Below, one piece after another: positions 52,378 through 60,629 of a stretch of 64,000 nucleotides of DNA (the stretch's first letter is position 1; each line of letters starts with the position of its first letter). Origin of the DNA: Pseudomonas fluorescens (GTDB taxonomy: Bacteria; Pseudomonadota; Gammaproteobacteria; Pseudomonadales; Pseudomonadaceae); the NCBI RefSeq assembly GCF_040448305.1, contig NZ_CP148752.1:6266501-6330500 (forward strand), in the 5' to 3' direction. Below the pieces are notes generated by a model. The model did not search any database. It saw only the letters and a program-made list of their open reading frames with translations, and had not been told where the DNA came from. Position numbers and translations under genes: made by a program.

Positions 52378-53115
52378 TTACATCCCATGCTGCCTCATCA
52401 ACTTGTCATAACTCCCGTCCGCCTTCATCGCCGCGATCTCGCGGTCGAAACCGGCAACGATCCGTGCATGCTCAGGATTCTTCAGGCTGACCATGATATG
52501 CAGGCTGTTCTCGCTTAATGGCTTGGGCAGGAACTCCACGGCGTTTCGCACCTTGGGCGACTCACGAGCCAGGTAGTAGCGGGCGACGAACTCATCTTCC
52601 AGCGTCAGCTTGACCCGATCGGCCGCGAGCATGCGCACCGCCATGGCAAAGCTGTGCACAGGGATTTTCTGCAACGACTCGTCGTTGTCGAACGGAGGCG
52701 AATAGGCGTATCCACGTACGATGGCGATCGGATAAGTGTGCAATTGCTGCAGGTTATTGAATTCGATGGGCGCGTCTTTGCGCTTGAGAAAGCGCACGCG
52801 ATTGAGCAGGTACTCGCCGGAGAACTGGCCAAGCCTGGTTCGCTCCTCGGTATACCAGGCGTTGACCAGCACGTCGTATCGGCCCTCACCCAACCCCATC
52901 AAGGCCCGTGCCCAGGGCACCTGCTCGAAATCACTGGCATAACCGGCCCTGGCGAGCGCGGTACTGACAATGTCTGTGGCCAACCCACCGTTGACGAGCG
53001 TGGCGTCGGTAAAGGGTGGCCAGGCATCAGCGACCAACCGCAGTTTTTCTGCCGCCGCCCCCTGAACCAGCAACAGCAATCCAATCAAGGCAAAAGCTCG
53101 ATGCAATCGCGGCAT
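52378..53115 (-). CDS. Periplasmic solute-binding protein (SBP family 3)
   Basis: The 245-residue precursor has a signal peptide (ALIGLLLLVQGAAA) and the amino-acid-binding fold pattern: LRLVADAWPPFTD, VPWARALMGLGEGRYDVLVNAWYTEER and FDREIAAMKADGSYDKLMRQHG. No permease or ATPase gene is adjacent. Orphan proteins of this type in Pseudomonas often resemble sensor or redundant binding proteins; the ligand is unknown. Confidence 0.85.
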   Translation of the reverse strand: MPRLHRAFALIGLLLLVQGAAAEKLRLVADAWPPFTDATLVNGGLATDIVSTALARAGYASDFEQVPWARALMGLGEGRYDVLVNAWYTEERTRLGQFSGEYLLNRVRFLKRKDAPIEFNNLQQLHTYPIAIVRGYAYSPPFDNDESLQKIPVHSFAMAVRMLAADRVKLTLEDEFVARYYLARESPKVRNAVEFLPKPLSENSLHIMVSLKNPEHARIVAGFDREIAAMKADGSYDKLMRQHGM

Positions 53116-53373
53116 GCCAGGAAATCCTTAGCGGGCAGGTTGCCCGACGTGTTTTCAGCCAAAACCCCAAGGCCCCTGTACCGGCAAGACCCGGGTACTC
53201 AACATTAGCTCATCGACGCCACAGCACAGCGCTTCGATCCAGATTACACAAAGAAGACATCCGCGCGAGAAATGAATGATGGCATTTTGGCCTATGTCAC
53301 AGATTCTTCCGCCATAAAGACTTCTGGCGTGAGTGCGCTTAGTATCGGAACGACGTTTTCAGGGAATCAAAAC

Positions 53374-53826
53374 ATGACAGTCGATTGGATCTGCAAACAC
53401 CACAGCGACCTGGGCAAGGAGCAGCTGTACGCCATTTTGCAGTTGCGTGCGCAAGTGTTCGTCGTCGAGCAGCAATGCGCTTATCAAGACGTGGATGACC
53501 AGGACCTGGAAGGTGACACTTGTCACTTGATGGCCTGGGACAGCAATCAACTGGTGGCCTATCTGCGGCTGCTCGACCCGGAACTGCAAGGCGGGGACGT
53601 AGTGATCGGTCGGGTAATCATTGCTCCACACGCACGAGGCGCCGGGCTTGGACATGAGTTGATGGACCAGGCGTTGAAGCAGATTGAAGAACGCTGGCCG
53701 GAAACGCCGATCTACCTCTCGGCCCAGACGCATTTGCAGGGGTATTACGGGCGGTACGGGTTTGTCGTGACGGGCGAGGAGTTTATCGAGGATGGCATTC
53801 CACACATTGGCATGCGTCGTTCCTGA
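53374..53826 (+). CDS. elaA: ElaA-type GNAT acetyltransferase
   Basis: This 150-residue protein matches ElaA: YAILQLRAQVFVVEQQCAYQDVDDQD near the start, acetyl-CoA motif VIIAPHARGAGLGHELM and the end LQGYYGRYGFVVTGEEFIEDGIPHIGM. The natural substrate is not established. The frame extends to 53272; the ElaA N-terminus sets the start at 53374. Confidence 0.9.
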   Translation: MTVDWICKHHSDLGKEQLYAILQLRAQVFVVEQQCAYQDVDDQDLEGDTCHLMAWDSNQLVAYLRLLDPELQGGDVVIGRVIIAPHARGAGLGHELMDQALKQIEERWPETPIYLSAQTHLQGYYGRYGFVVTGEEFIEDGIPHIGMRRS

Positions 53827-53830
53827 AGGC

Positions 53831-53911
53831 CCTATCGCGAGCAGGCTCGCTCCCACACTGGATTGTGTTAACAACTCAAATCAACTGTGGGAGCGAGCCT
53901 GCTCCGGGCGG
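53831..53911. repeat. REP doublet (REPIN) 17, right unit decayed
   Basis: The left unit is intact. The right unit is GTGGGAGCGAGCCTGCTCCGGGCGG, so its inner arm no longer matches the CTGCTCGCGA consensus. Confidence 0.82.
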
Positions 53912-53948
53912 CGTTCCGACGATGGCGTCAGCTCCGGCAATGCAGATC

Positions 53949-54245
53949 TCAGGGATACTCCAGCACCGCCTTGATCTGCCGCAGATTACGCTCGATCCAC
54001 CCGCGATCGATCGCCCCCCACTCGCGAATCCGATAGCGCCCCGCATGGTTGCGCGCGCCTTCTTCCTGCTCGAACTCACAAACGATATCCAGATCCGCCA
54101 ACGCCGCGATGGTGTCCTGCGCCGTGCGCCGGGGCATGCCGGTGACCTCGGTCAGCGCCGGGACACTGCTGGCCAGCCCGCTGTCGATCAGGTACGCCAC
54201 GTACAACCGGCGATAGAAGCTGCTCTTGGTCTTGCTCACGTCCAT
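53949..54245 (-). CDS. Small winged-helix DNA-binding protein
   Basis: This 98-residue protein has a helix-turn-helix pattern (SSVPALTEVTGMPRRTAQDTIAALADLDIVCEFEQE) with a following beta wing (GRYRIREWGAID). It contains no sensing domain. It lies 37 bp downstream of the YgjP-like gene in the same direction, with a REP-like hairpin between. The targets are unknown. Confidence 0.78.
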   Translation of the reverse strand: MDVSKTKSSFYRRLYVAYLIDSGLASSVPALTEVTGMPRRTAQDTIAALADLDIVCEFEQEEGARNHAGRYRIREWGAIDRGWIERNLRQIKAVLEYP

Positions 54246-54261
54246 CCAATGCTCCTCAAAA

Positions 54262-54288
54262 GATCGCAGCCTGCGGCAGCTCCTACAG
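54262..54288. repeat. REP-like hairpin of the second family
   Basis: GATCGCAGCCTGCGGCAGCTCCTACA. Same family as the element at 12928. Confidence 0.6.
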
Positions 54289-54771
54289 ATCCCGCCACGT
54301 CAGGTACACCCGCACATCAAATTCCACCTGGTGATAACCCGGCAGCATGTGCTCGCACAGTTTGTAGAATGCCTTGTTGTGGTCCGATTCCTTGAAGTGC
54401 GCCAGCTCATGCACCACGATCATTTTCAGGAACTCGCAAGGCGCTTCCTTGAACAGCGACGCGATGCGGATTTCCTTCTTGGACTTGAGCTTGCCACCCT
54501 GCACCCGGGAAATCGTGGTGTGCAGGCCAAGGGCACGGTGGGTCAGGTCCAGGCGGTTGTCGAACAGCACCTTGTCGATGGCCGGGGCATTACGCAGGTA
54601 TTCCTGCTTGAGGTCCAGGGCATAGGTGTACAGCGCCTTGTCGCTCTGCACCCCGTGCTTTTGCGGGTAACGCTGGCTCAGGTAATCGCCCAGCCGACCG
54701 TCGGCGATCAGCTGGCGCACCTGATCCTGCAAGGTAGCGGGATAAGCCTGGAGATATTTCAACACGGTCAT
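54283..54771 (-). CDS. YgjP-like metallopeptidase domain protein
   Basis: This 162-residue protein has the zinc-peptidase motif HELAHFKESDH (His121, Glu122, His125, then His131) of the YgjP/DUF45 family. It has no signal peptide, so it acts in the cytoplasm if active. A GTG seven codons upstream (54792) is in frame; neither start has a clear ribosome binding site. Its stop overlaps the REP-like element. Confidence 0.85.
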   Translation of the reverse strand: MTVLKYLQAYPATLQDQVRQLIADGRLGDYLSQRYPQKHGVQSDKALYTYALDLKQEYLRNAPAIDKVLFDNRLDLTHRALGLHTTISRVQGGKLKSKKEIRIASLFKEAPCEFLKMIVVHELAHFKESDHNKAFYKLCEHMLPGYHQVEFDVRVYLTWRDL

Positions 54772-54816
54772 CGGGGCGGCAATACAGGTCACTAAAAGTT
54801 CGCCAGTGTAGCGAAT

Positions 54817-56940
54817 TCAGCGGGCCAGCGCGCTCCAGTCAAACGGCTGGACAAAGACCCCGGTGTCTTCGGCCATCATCGGCCGGGCCACCAGAAAGCC
54901 TTGCACATATTCACAGTCATTGGCTTGCAGCCATTCATACTGCGCGACGGTTTCAACCCCTTCGGCAATCACCAGCATCCCGAACTGTTTGCACAGGTCG
55001 ATCACACTGCGCACCAGCGCCGCATCCCGTACCGACTCCGGCAACCGGGCGATCAAATGGCGGTCGATCTTGAGGGTATCCAGCTCCAGGTCGCGCAAGA
55101 GCGACAGCGAGCAGGGTCCGGCCCCGAAGTCATCCAATGCCACTCGTACGCCCAGATTGTGCAGCAGGCGCAATTGCTTGCGGGTTTCTTCGGGGTTGTG
55201 CATCAAGGCCTCTTCCGTGACCTCGACTTCCAGATGACGCGGTTGCAAGCCATGGCGCTCCAGCACCTGGCGCAACTCGGTGACCAGGTTGGGCATGCCG
55301 AACTGCGTACTGCTCAAGCTGACGCCGAGCACCAGGTCCTCGGTAAACAGAGCCCCCCAGGCTTTGCGCTGCCCGATGCTGCGATGGTAGATCCAGCTGC
55401 CCAGGCGACTGATCAGCCGCGCCTCCTCCAGCAATGGCAAAAACAGCCCCGGGGGGACATCGCCAACGCTCGGATGCTGCCAGCGCAACAAGGCCTCGAA
55501 GCCACGAAGCCGCCCGTCGGCAATCGCCACCTGAGGCTGATACACCAGATTGAAATCGCGGTTCTCGATGGCTGTGCGCACACTTTCTTCCAGCATCAGC
55601 CGCGTGCGCGCCCGGCCGTTCATTTCGTGATCGTAGAAGCGATATTGCTGGCGGCCGGCACGCTTGGCTTCGTACATGGCGATGTCGGCCGCCCGCAGCA
55701 TACCGTCGAGATTGGCGCCACAATCGGGGAACGTGGCGATGCCGATGCTGGCACCCAGCACGATATCGAGGCCATCGACCTGCTGACAGATCGACACTCG
55801 CTCGATGAGTTTCTCGGCAATCTTCGCCGCCTGCTCGGGGAACTCCAGATCCAGCAGCACAGTGAATTCGTCGCCGCCCATCCGCGCCAGAATGTCGAAG
55901 GGCCGCAGGCAAGCCTTCAACTGTTCGCAGACCCAGCGCAGCACCCGATCGCCGGCATCGTGCCCGAGCGAATCATTGACTCGCTTGAAGCCGTCGAGAT
56001 CCAGGTACATCAAGACCCAGGAACTGTCGGAACGCTCACCGCGCAACAGCAGGTTCTCTACTGTCTGATAGAGCCCCCGGCGGTTGAGCAATCCGGTCAG
56101 CGGATCGGTGACCGCCTGAAACTCCAGTTGCTGATGCAGATGGCGCACCACCGACATGTCCAGCACGGTCACTACCATCGCCTGTTGCTCGGCGGGCAAT
56201 GGCGCGCAGGACAAGGCCACCGGCACCTGCTGGCCGGGCGCCGTCCGTAGCAGGGCATCGTGCAGGCGCAGGGTTTCGCCGCGTTTGTATCCGGCCAGCA
56301 ACTCGGAATCGGCCCAGATCGGGATATGCGGTTTTTGCAGGTAGTCCACAAACTCCTTGCCTTGCAGTTCCTGCACCGTGGCATTGAGCAACCGTGACAT
56401 CGCCGGATTGGCAAAACGAATCAGACCGTCCTCACCCAATACCAGAATGCCTTCGGCAGCGTTATCCAGCACAGACGCATTAAAGGCACGAGCCGCTTCC
56501 AGATCATGACTCAGGCGCTGCAAGGCTCGGCGGTTACGCTGGTGTTCGAGCAACACCTGGACCCTGGGCGTGAAGATCTGCGGGTCGAACGGCTTGAACA
56601 GGTAATCCACCGCACCACTGGCATAGCCCTTGATCATGGCGTCCCGGGACTGTTCGTTGGCGGTCAGGAAAATGATCGGCGTGAGACGGGTCCGCTGGCT
56701 ACCGCGCATCAGGCGCGCCACTTCATAGCCGTCCATGCCCGGCATCTGCACATCCAGCAGCACCAGGTCGATGTCGTGTTCAAGTAACAAACCGAGGGCC
56801 TCGAAACCCGAGGCGGCAGTAATGACCCGCCAGTCCTGGCGCTGTAACAACGCGCGCATGCTGATCAGGTTTTCAGGGTAATCGTCGACGACTAAAAGGG
56901 TTGAGCCGCCGTCTACTGGCGTGGGTTGCGCGCATTCCAT
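54817..56940 (-). CDS. Response regulator with PAS, GGDEF and EAL domains
   Basis: The 707-residue protein is organised REC (Asp63, Thr93, Lys116), PAS (about 150-265), GGDEF (RMGGDEF, 353-359, with inhibitory-site RPFD at 346-349) and EAL (482 onward). It should make cyclic-di-GMP. In the EAL domain E482, Glu576, DDFG (603-606), Lys624, Glu660 and Gln680 are kept, but the metal-binding asparagine is Ser541 (GVSLSSTQF), so phosphodiesterase activity may be weak or lost. No partner kinase gene is adjacent. It is divergent from the alginate lyase gene. Confidence 0.92.
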   Translation of the reverse strand: MECAQPTPVDGGSTLLVVDDYPENLISMRALLQRQDWRVITAASGFEALGLLLEHDIDLVLLDVQMPGMDGYEVARLMRGSQRTRLTPIIFLTANEQSRDAMIKGYASGAVDYLFKPFDPQIFTPRVQVLLEHQRNRRALQRLSHDLEAARAFNASVLDNAAEGILVLGEDGLIRFANPAMSRLLNATVQELQGKEFVDYLQKPHIPIWADSELLAGYKRGETLRLHDALLRTAPGQQVPVALSCAPLPAEQQAMVVTVLDMSVVRHLHQQLEFQAVTDPLTGLLNRRGLYQTVENLLLRGERSDSSWVLMYLDLDGFKRVNDSLGHDAGDRVLRWVCEQLKACLRPFDILARMGGDEFTVLLDLEFPEQAAKIAEKLIERVSICQQVDGLDIVLGASIGIATFPDCGANLDGMLRAADIAMYEAKRAGRQQYRFYDHEMNGRARTRLMLEESVRTAIENRDFNLVYQPQVAIADGRLRGFEALLRWQHPSVGDVPPGLFLPLLEEARLISRLGSWIYHRSIGQRKAWGALFTEDLVLGVSLSSTQFGMPNLVTELRQVLERHGLQPRHLEVEVTEEALMHNPEETRKQLRLLHNLGVRVALDDFGAGPCSLSLLRDLELDTLKIDRHLIARLPESVRDAALVRSVIDLCKQFGMLVIAEGVETVAQYEWLQANDCEYVQGFLVARPMMAEDTGVFVQPFDWSALAR

Positions 56941-57163
56941 GCTGCTTCTCTAATTGCGGGGGTGTCAGGCCGGCTTCTCGTGAAAACCGGACAAATACGG
57001 TGCCATCACTCTAGACCCGGTTCTGCAAAAGCAGAAGGTGTCAGTAGGCCATCATCTAATCATTGTGTCTTTTTACCGACTAACGGTCGATGGTTCAGCT
57101 CCATGAAAACCGGGAAGATGGCATTTCGACAGGATGTTGACGTCAACCACCCGTCAGGCGGGC
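56941..57163. other. Upstream region between the GGDEF-EAL gene and algL-type gene
   Basis: Most of the 323-bp divergent gap. It holds the palindrome GTTGACGTCAAC at 57136-57147 and no credible reading frame. Nothing else was recognised. Confidence 0.45.
57136..57147. promoter_or_regulatory. Candidate operator upstream of the alginate lyase gene
   Basis: GTTGACGTCAAC is a perfect 12-bp palindrome that ends 17 bp before the -35 element of the next promoter, a position suited to an activator or repressor. Confidence 0.4.
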
Positions 57164-57164
57164 G

Positions 57165-57193
57165 TTAACAAAATCTCCCGCTACGCTTATAAA
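57165..57193 (+). promoter_or_regulatory. Sigma-70-type promoter of the alginate lyase gene
   Basis: TTAACA (57165-57170) and TATAAA (57188-57193) are separated by 17 bp. A transcript would start near 57200, about 64 bp before the start codon. Confidence 0.6.
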
Positions 57194-57263
57194 GGCCGCC
57201 CCAAAGGCGCGGCCTAGAGCTTCTTGCACGCCCGTGCAGCATCAATCAAGTGGAAGAACCGAC

Positions 57264-57932
57264 ATGATCGATCTCGCAACCTGGAACCTCAGCGTTCCCG
57301 TCGGCAGCCCGCCGTACACCGTCGAAACCGCCAAACTGGTGGATGGCTTCAAGGATCAATACTTCCATTCAGATACTGGCACATTGTTTTTCTGGACGCC
57401 CGTGACCGGCTCCCGTACCGAAAACGCGATTTATCCACGCACCGAATTGCGTGAAACCTACAGCAACGGCACGTTGAAAAACTGGTATTACCCGGAGGCC
57501 GACAATTTGTTGTATGCCACTCTGGCAGTAAACCAGGTGCCGAGTTCCGGGAAGATCGTCATCGGCCAGATCCATGCCTATCAAAGCCAGAAACCAATGG
57601 TGAAGGTCGAATACCAATACAAAACCAGTACAGGCACCGGCAATATCGTTGCCAAGGTCCGGATGCATCCCGATGACGATACAGGGCGGGTGATCACCGT
57701 TGCGACGGGGGTGAAACTCGACCAGGAGTTCAACTACCTCATTCACCTCAGCCCCGGTGGCGCCTTGGGCATCAGCGCGGCAGGTTATCAGTGGGATACG
57801 CAAATCAGCACAACCTGGCGCGACAAACCGCTGTACTTCAAGGCCGGGGTGTATGTGCAGGACAACACCGGGTACACCACTGAAGGCGGCAAAGTGACCT
57901 TCAGCAAGCTGGATATCGATCACAACCAGTAG
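57264..57932 (+). CDS. Polysaccharide lyase family 7 (alginate lyase)
   Basis: This 222-residue enzyme cleaves alginate or a similar uronate polymer by beta-elimination. The three PL7 motifs are present: RTELR (59-63), QIH (102-104) and YFKAGVYVQ near 190. There is no signal peptide, as in the short PA1167-type enzymes. GGAAG lies before the ATG at 57264. It stands alone with its own promoter and terminator, not in an alginate-synthesis cluster. Confidence 0.92.
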   Translation: MIDLATWNLSVPVGSPPYTVETAKLVDGFKDQYFHSDTGTLFFWTPVTGSRTENAIYPRTELRETYSNGTLKNWYYPEADNLLYATLAVNQVPSSGKIVIGQIHAYQSQKPMVKVEYQYKTSTGTGNIVAKVRMHPDDDTGRVITVATGVKLDQEFNYLIHLSPGGALGISAAGYQWDTQISTTWRDKPLYFKAGVYVQDNTGYTTEGGKVTFSKLDIDHNQ

Positions 57933-57970
57933 GCCCTTGAACGCCTCCGCTACATCTGACTTCCAAAAAG

Positions 57971-57993
57971 AAAAACCGTCCACGACGGTTTTT
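57971..57993. terminator. Bidirectional intrinsic terminator
   Basis: AAAAACCGT and ACGGTTTTT pair around CCACG. It lies between the convergent alginate lyase gene and the small secreted protein gene and can serve both. Confidence 0.88.
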
Positions 57994-58026
57994 CAAGTCA
58001 ACTTAGCTCATTGGCAACGCGTAAAA

Positions 58027-58437
58027 TCACCTCATACACATCAACATAAAACTCTTCGAAGGGTCATAATCCTTCTCCGCACTGCCAACCAAATGAGTAA
58101 TAATTTTTACGCCGCCAGAACTTGGCGTACCGGCCAACTTTGCATTTGCATAAAAAATATCATCAAATGTATCAACATCCGTTACAGAGACAGCACAAAA
58201 TGCCGGAGCACTTTTAAAAACCCCTGTTTTGAAAACGACCTTATAAATGGAATAATATCCTGAACGAGGATCGACCTTTACAGCAGAAATCCATTCTGAT
58301 GATTTTGCCAGTACCTTACCCCGGCTATCGATCGAAGCAGTAAAAATGCCATCCTCCGATGCAGCTGAGCCCATGCTCGGCAAAATCAACAGAAAAACAC
58401 TGCTACAGAAACACCTTAATATTTTACTGAATAACAT
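58027..58437 (-). CDS. Small secreted orphan protein in an AT-rich patch
   Basis: This 136-residue precursor has a signal peptide ending near MGSAASEDG. The mature part is strand-rich with GYYSIYKVVFKTGVFKSAPAFCAVSVTD and a final cysteine, which may form a disulfide. ATG at 58443 lies directly against GGAG; ATG at 58437 has it six bases away, so I use 58437. Base composition is far more AT-rich than any other gene in the window, which suggests acquisition from elsewhere. I do not recognise the family. Confidence 0.7.
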   Translation of the reverse strand: MLFSKILRCFCSSVFLLILPSMGSAASEDGIFTASIDSRGKVLAKSSEWISAVKVDPRSGYYSIYKVVFKTGVFKSAPAFCAVSVTDVDTFDDIFYANAKLAGTPSSGGVKIITHLVGSAEKDYDPSKSFMLMCMR

Positions 58438-58633
58438 CAGCATCTCCTTTCATCCATGAAGTTATGCACGACTCACGTACGAGTTAATTTAAATATCAAA
58501 ACCCCACAGCAATCAACCAAGCAACAAAAATAAAGAATAACACTTCGCACACACTCTATTTTCCCTACAGAAACCCGAACCACAAAGAACTCTCAAACGC
58601 CTTATTTCTCACAATAATAAATATTACAGACAA

Positions 58634-58661
58634 TAAAAAACCCGCATCGCTGCGGGCTTTT
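58634..58661. terminator. Intrinsic terminator after fba
   Basis: CCCGCA and TGCGGG pair around TCGC with A-run and T-run flanks. On the minus strand a six-T run ends the fba transcript. Confidence 0.88.
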
Positions 58662-58687
58662 TAATTCAACATTAACGCGCTGAAAAC

Positions 58688-59752
58688 TTAGTTGACCTTG
58701 GCGTTCAACTCACCCTTCAGGTAACGCTGGTACATCCCTTCCAACGAGATCGCCTTGATCTTCGAAGCGTTGCCGGCAGTGCCGAAGGCTTCGTAGCGAG
58801 CGATACACACGTCGCGCATGGCAGTGACGGTCGCGCCAAAGAATTTACGCGGGTCGAACTCGCTCGGGTTGGTAGCCATCAGGCGACGCATTGCGCCAGT
58901 GGATGCCAGACGCAGGTCGGTGTCGATGTTGACCTTGCGCACGCCGTGCTTGATGCCTTCGACGATTTCTTCAACCGGTACGCCGTAGGTTTCCTTGATG
59001 TCGCCGCCGTACTGGTTGATGATCGCCAGCCACTCTTGCGGAACCGAAGACGAACCGTGCATCACCAGGTGAGTGTTCGGAATGCGCTTGTGGATTTCCT
59101 TGATGCGGTCGATGGCCAGCACGTCGCCGGTAGGCGGCTTGGTGAACTTGTACGCGCCGTGGCTGGTACCGATGGCGATGGCCAGGGCATCCACCTGAGT
59201 GCGTTTTACGAAGTCAGCGGCTTCTTCCGGGTCGGTCAGCATCTGGCTGTGATCCAGAACGCCTTCGGCGCCGATGCCGTCTTCTTCACCGGCCATGCCG
59301 GTTTCCAGCGAACCCAGGCAGCCCAGCTCGCCTTCTACCGAAACGCCGCAGGCGTGAGCCATGGCCACGGTTTGTTGGGTAACACGCACGTTGTAGTCGT
59401 AGTCGGTCGGGGTCTTGCCGTCTTCGCCCAGGGAACCGTCCATCATCACCGAGCTGAAGCCCAGTTGAATGGAGCGCTGGCAGACGTCAGGGCTGGTGCC
59501 GTGGTCCTGGTGCATGCACACCGGAATGTGCGGGAATTCTTCGATGGCTGCCAGGATCAGGTGACGCAGGAACGGTGCGCCGGCGTATTTGCGAGCACCG
59601 GCCGAAGCCTGGACGATCACCGGGGAGTCAGTCTTGTCAGCGGCTTCCATGATGGCGCGCATCTGCTCAAGGTTGTTGACGTTGAAGGCTGGAACGCCGT
59701 AGCCGAACTCGGCTGCGTGGTCCAGCATCTGGCGCATGCTGATAAGTGCCAT
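58688..59752 (-). CDS. fba: Class II fructose-1,6-bisphosphate aldolase
   Basis: Fba reversibly cleaves fructose-1,6-bisphosphate. In pseudomonads lacking phosphofructokinase it works mainly in gluconeogenesis. The 354-residue protein is the CbbA-like class II type: VCMHQDHGTS holds catalytic Asp83 and zinc-ligand His84, GTSHGAYKF and MHGSSSVP supply the other metal and phosphate contacts. It is the last gene of the tkt-epd-pgk-fba set. Confidence 0.95.
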   Translation of the reverse strand: MALISMRQMLDHAAEFGYGVPAFNVNNLEQMRAIMEAADKTDSPVIVQASAGARKYAGAPFLRHLILAAIEEFPHIPVCMHQDHGTSPDVCQRSIQLGFSSVMMDGSLGEDGKTPTDYDYNVRVTQQTVAMAHACGVSVEGELGCLGSLETGMAGEEDGIGAEGVLDHSQMLTDPEEAADFVKRTQVDALAIAIGTSHGAYKFTKPPTGDVLAIDRIKEIHKRIPNTHLVMHGSSSVPQEWLAIINQYGGDIKETYGVPVEEIVEGIKHGVRKVNIDTDLRLASTGAMRRLMATNPSEFDPRKFFGATVTAMRDVCIARYEAFGTAGNASKIKAISLEGMYQRYLKGELNAKVN

Positions 59753-59890
59753 TGTGTATATCTCTCCCGGTTGAGGGTCGTTAATCGTGCCAGCCTGCCG
59801 TAGCGGCGGCGGCTATTCAAGTTTTTGCAGATCGGGGGTTGGCCCGGGCTGCGGATTCGGGTGTTGCATCAACTCTAAAACGTCGGTCCC

Positions 59891-59994
59891 TCTGTGGGAG
59901 CGAGATTGCTCGCGATGGTGGCCCAGACAACGCGGGCATTCAGGCACCCAGCGTCATCGTTAACGACCATCGCGAGCAAGCTCGCTCCTACAGG
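59891..59994. repeat. REP doublet (REPIN) 18
   Basis: Inverted pair between the MliC-like gene and fba. The left unit has GAGCGAGATTGCTCGCGA, with one inner mismatch. Confidence 0.84.
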
Positions 59995-60317
59995 TGACAA
60001 CCACGGCCAATCAAATCATTGGTGGCGACCCAGTAAACCAGGCCTTCCTCACCTTTTATGTGAAACGCCAGCATGTCATTGCTGTACAGCGAACCCGATG
60101 CACCCGGTTCCTGCTTCAAGCGGTAGACCTGATCGGCACCGCCCAGGCGCACGTCGACTTCCCTAAGGCTGTCGTCGGTGTAGCGCCACAGCACTTTGGC
60201 CTGGCTGTCGCAGGTCCAGGTGGTCCAGTTATCCACAGGCGCGGACGACTGGAACAGGTTCAACTGAGTACAACCCGCCAACAACGCCAATGCCGCAACT
60301 GCGATAAAACCTTTCAT
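59988..60317 (-). CDS. MliC-like lysozyme-inhibitor lipoprotein
   Basis: The 109-residue precursor has a lipobox ALLAGC and a mature domain with WTCDSQAKVLWRYTDD, VYRLKQEPGASGSLYSNDMLAFHIKGEEGLVY and a terminal Cys, which matches the MliC/PliC beta-barrel family that blocks C-type lysozyme. GAGGGG lies six bases before the ATG. It sits 56 bp after the small lipoprotein gene and before fba. The stop overlaps the REP doublet end. Confidence 0.82.
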   Translation of the reverse strand: MKGFIAVAALALLAGCTQLNLFQSSAPVDNWTTWTCDSQAKVLWRYTDDSLREVDVRLGGADQVYRLKQEPGASGSLYSNDMLAFHIKGEEGLVYWVATNDLIGRGCHL

Positions 60318-60373
60318 CCGTGCCCCTCGACTGACGGCGCACGCCGCCAGCCCTGAGTAAAGAGTCAGACCCG

Positions 60374-60595
60374 TCAAGGACAGCCATGTTCCTTGGCGGG
60401 TGCCTGGGTCTCGTATTTGTCCAGGCCCTCGGGACCTGCGCGCTTGTTGAGCACCGGATTGGTTTCCGCCTGCCAGTCGGCCTGGTAGCAACCGCTCTGT
60501 GGCGCAGACGGCGCAGGTTCCGGCGTGGCTTTCGGGTTACTCCCGCAAGCCGCCAGTGAACCCGCGACGATCAACAGCGCTAACGTCTTGACCAT
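60374..60595 (-). CDS. Small proline-rich lipoprotein
   Basis: This 73-residue precursor has a lipobox SLAACG and a short, Pro- and charge-rich mature region (KATPEPAPSAPQSGCYQADWQ). GGGAGTG precedes the ATG at 60595. It starts 34 bp after the pgk stop, in the same direction, so it is probably read with pgk. The function is unknown. Confidence 0.75.
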   Translation of the reverse strand: MVKTLALLIVAGSLAACGSNPKATPEPAPSAPQSGCYQADWQAETNPVLNKRAGPEGLDKYETQAPAKEHGCP

Positions 60596-60629
60596 TTCAA
60601 CACTCCCTGCCTGGTCAAACGGGCGACCC

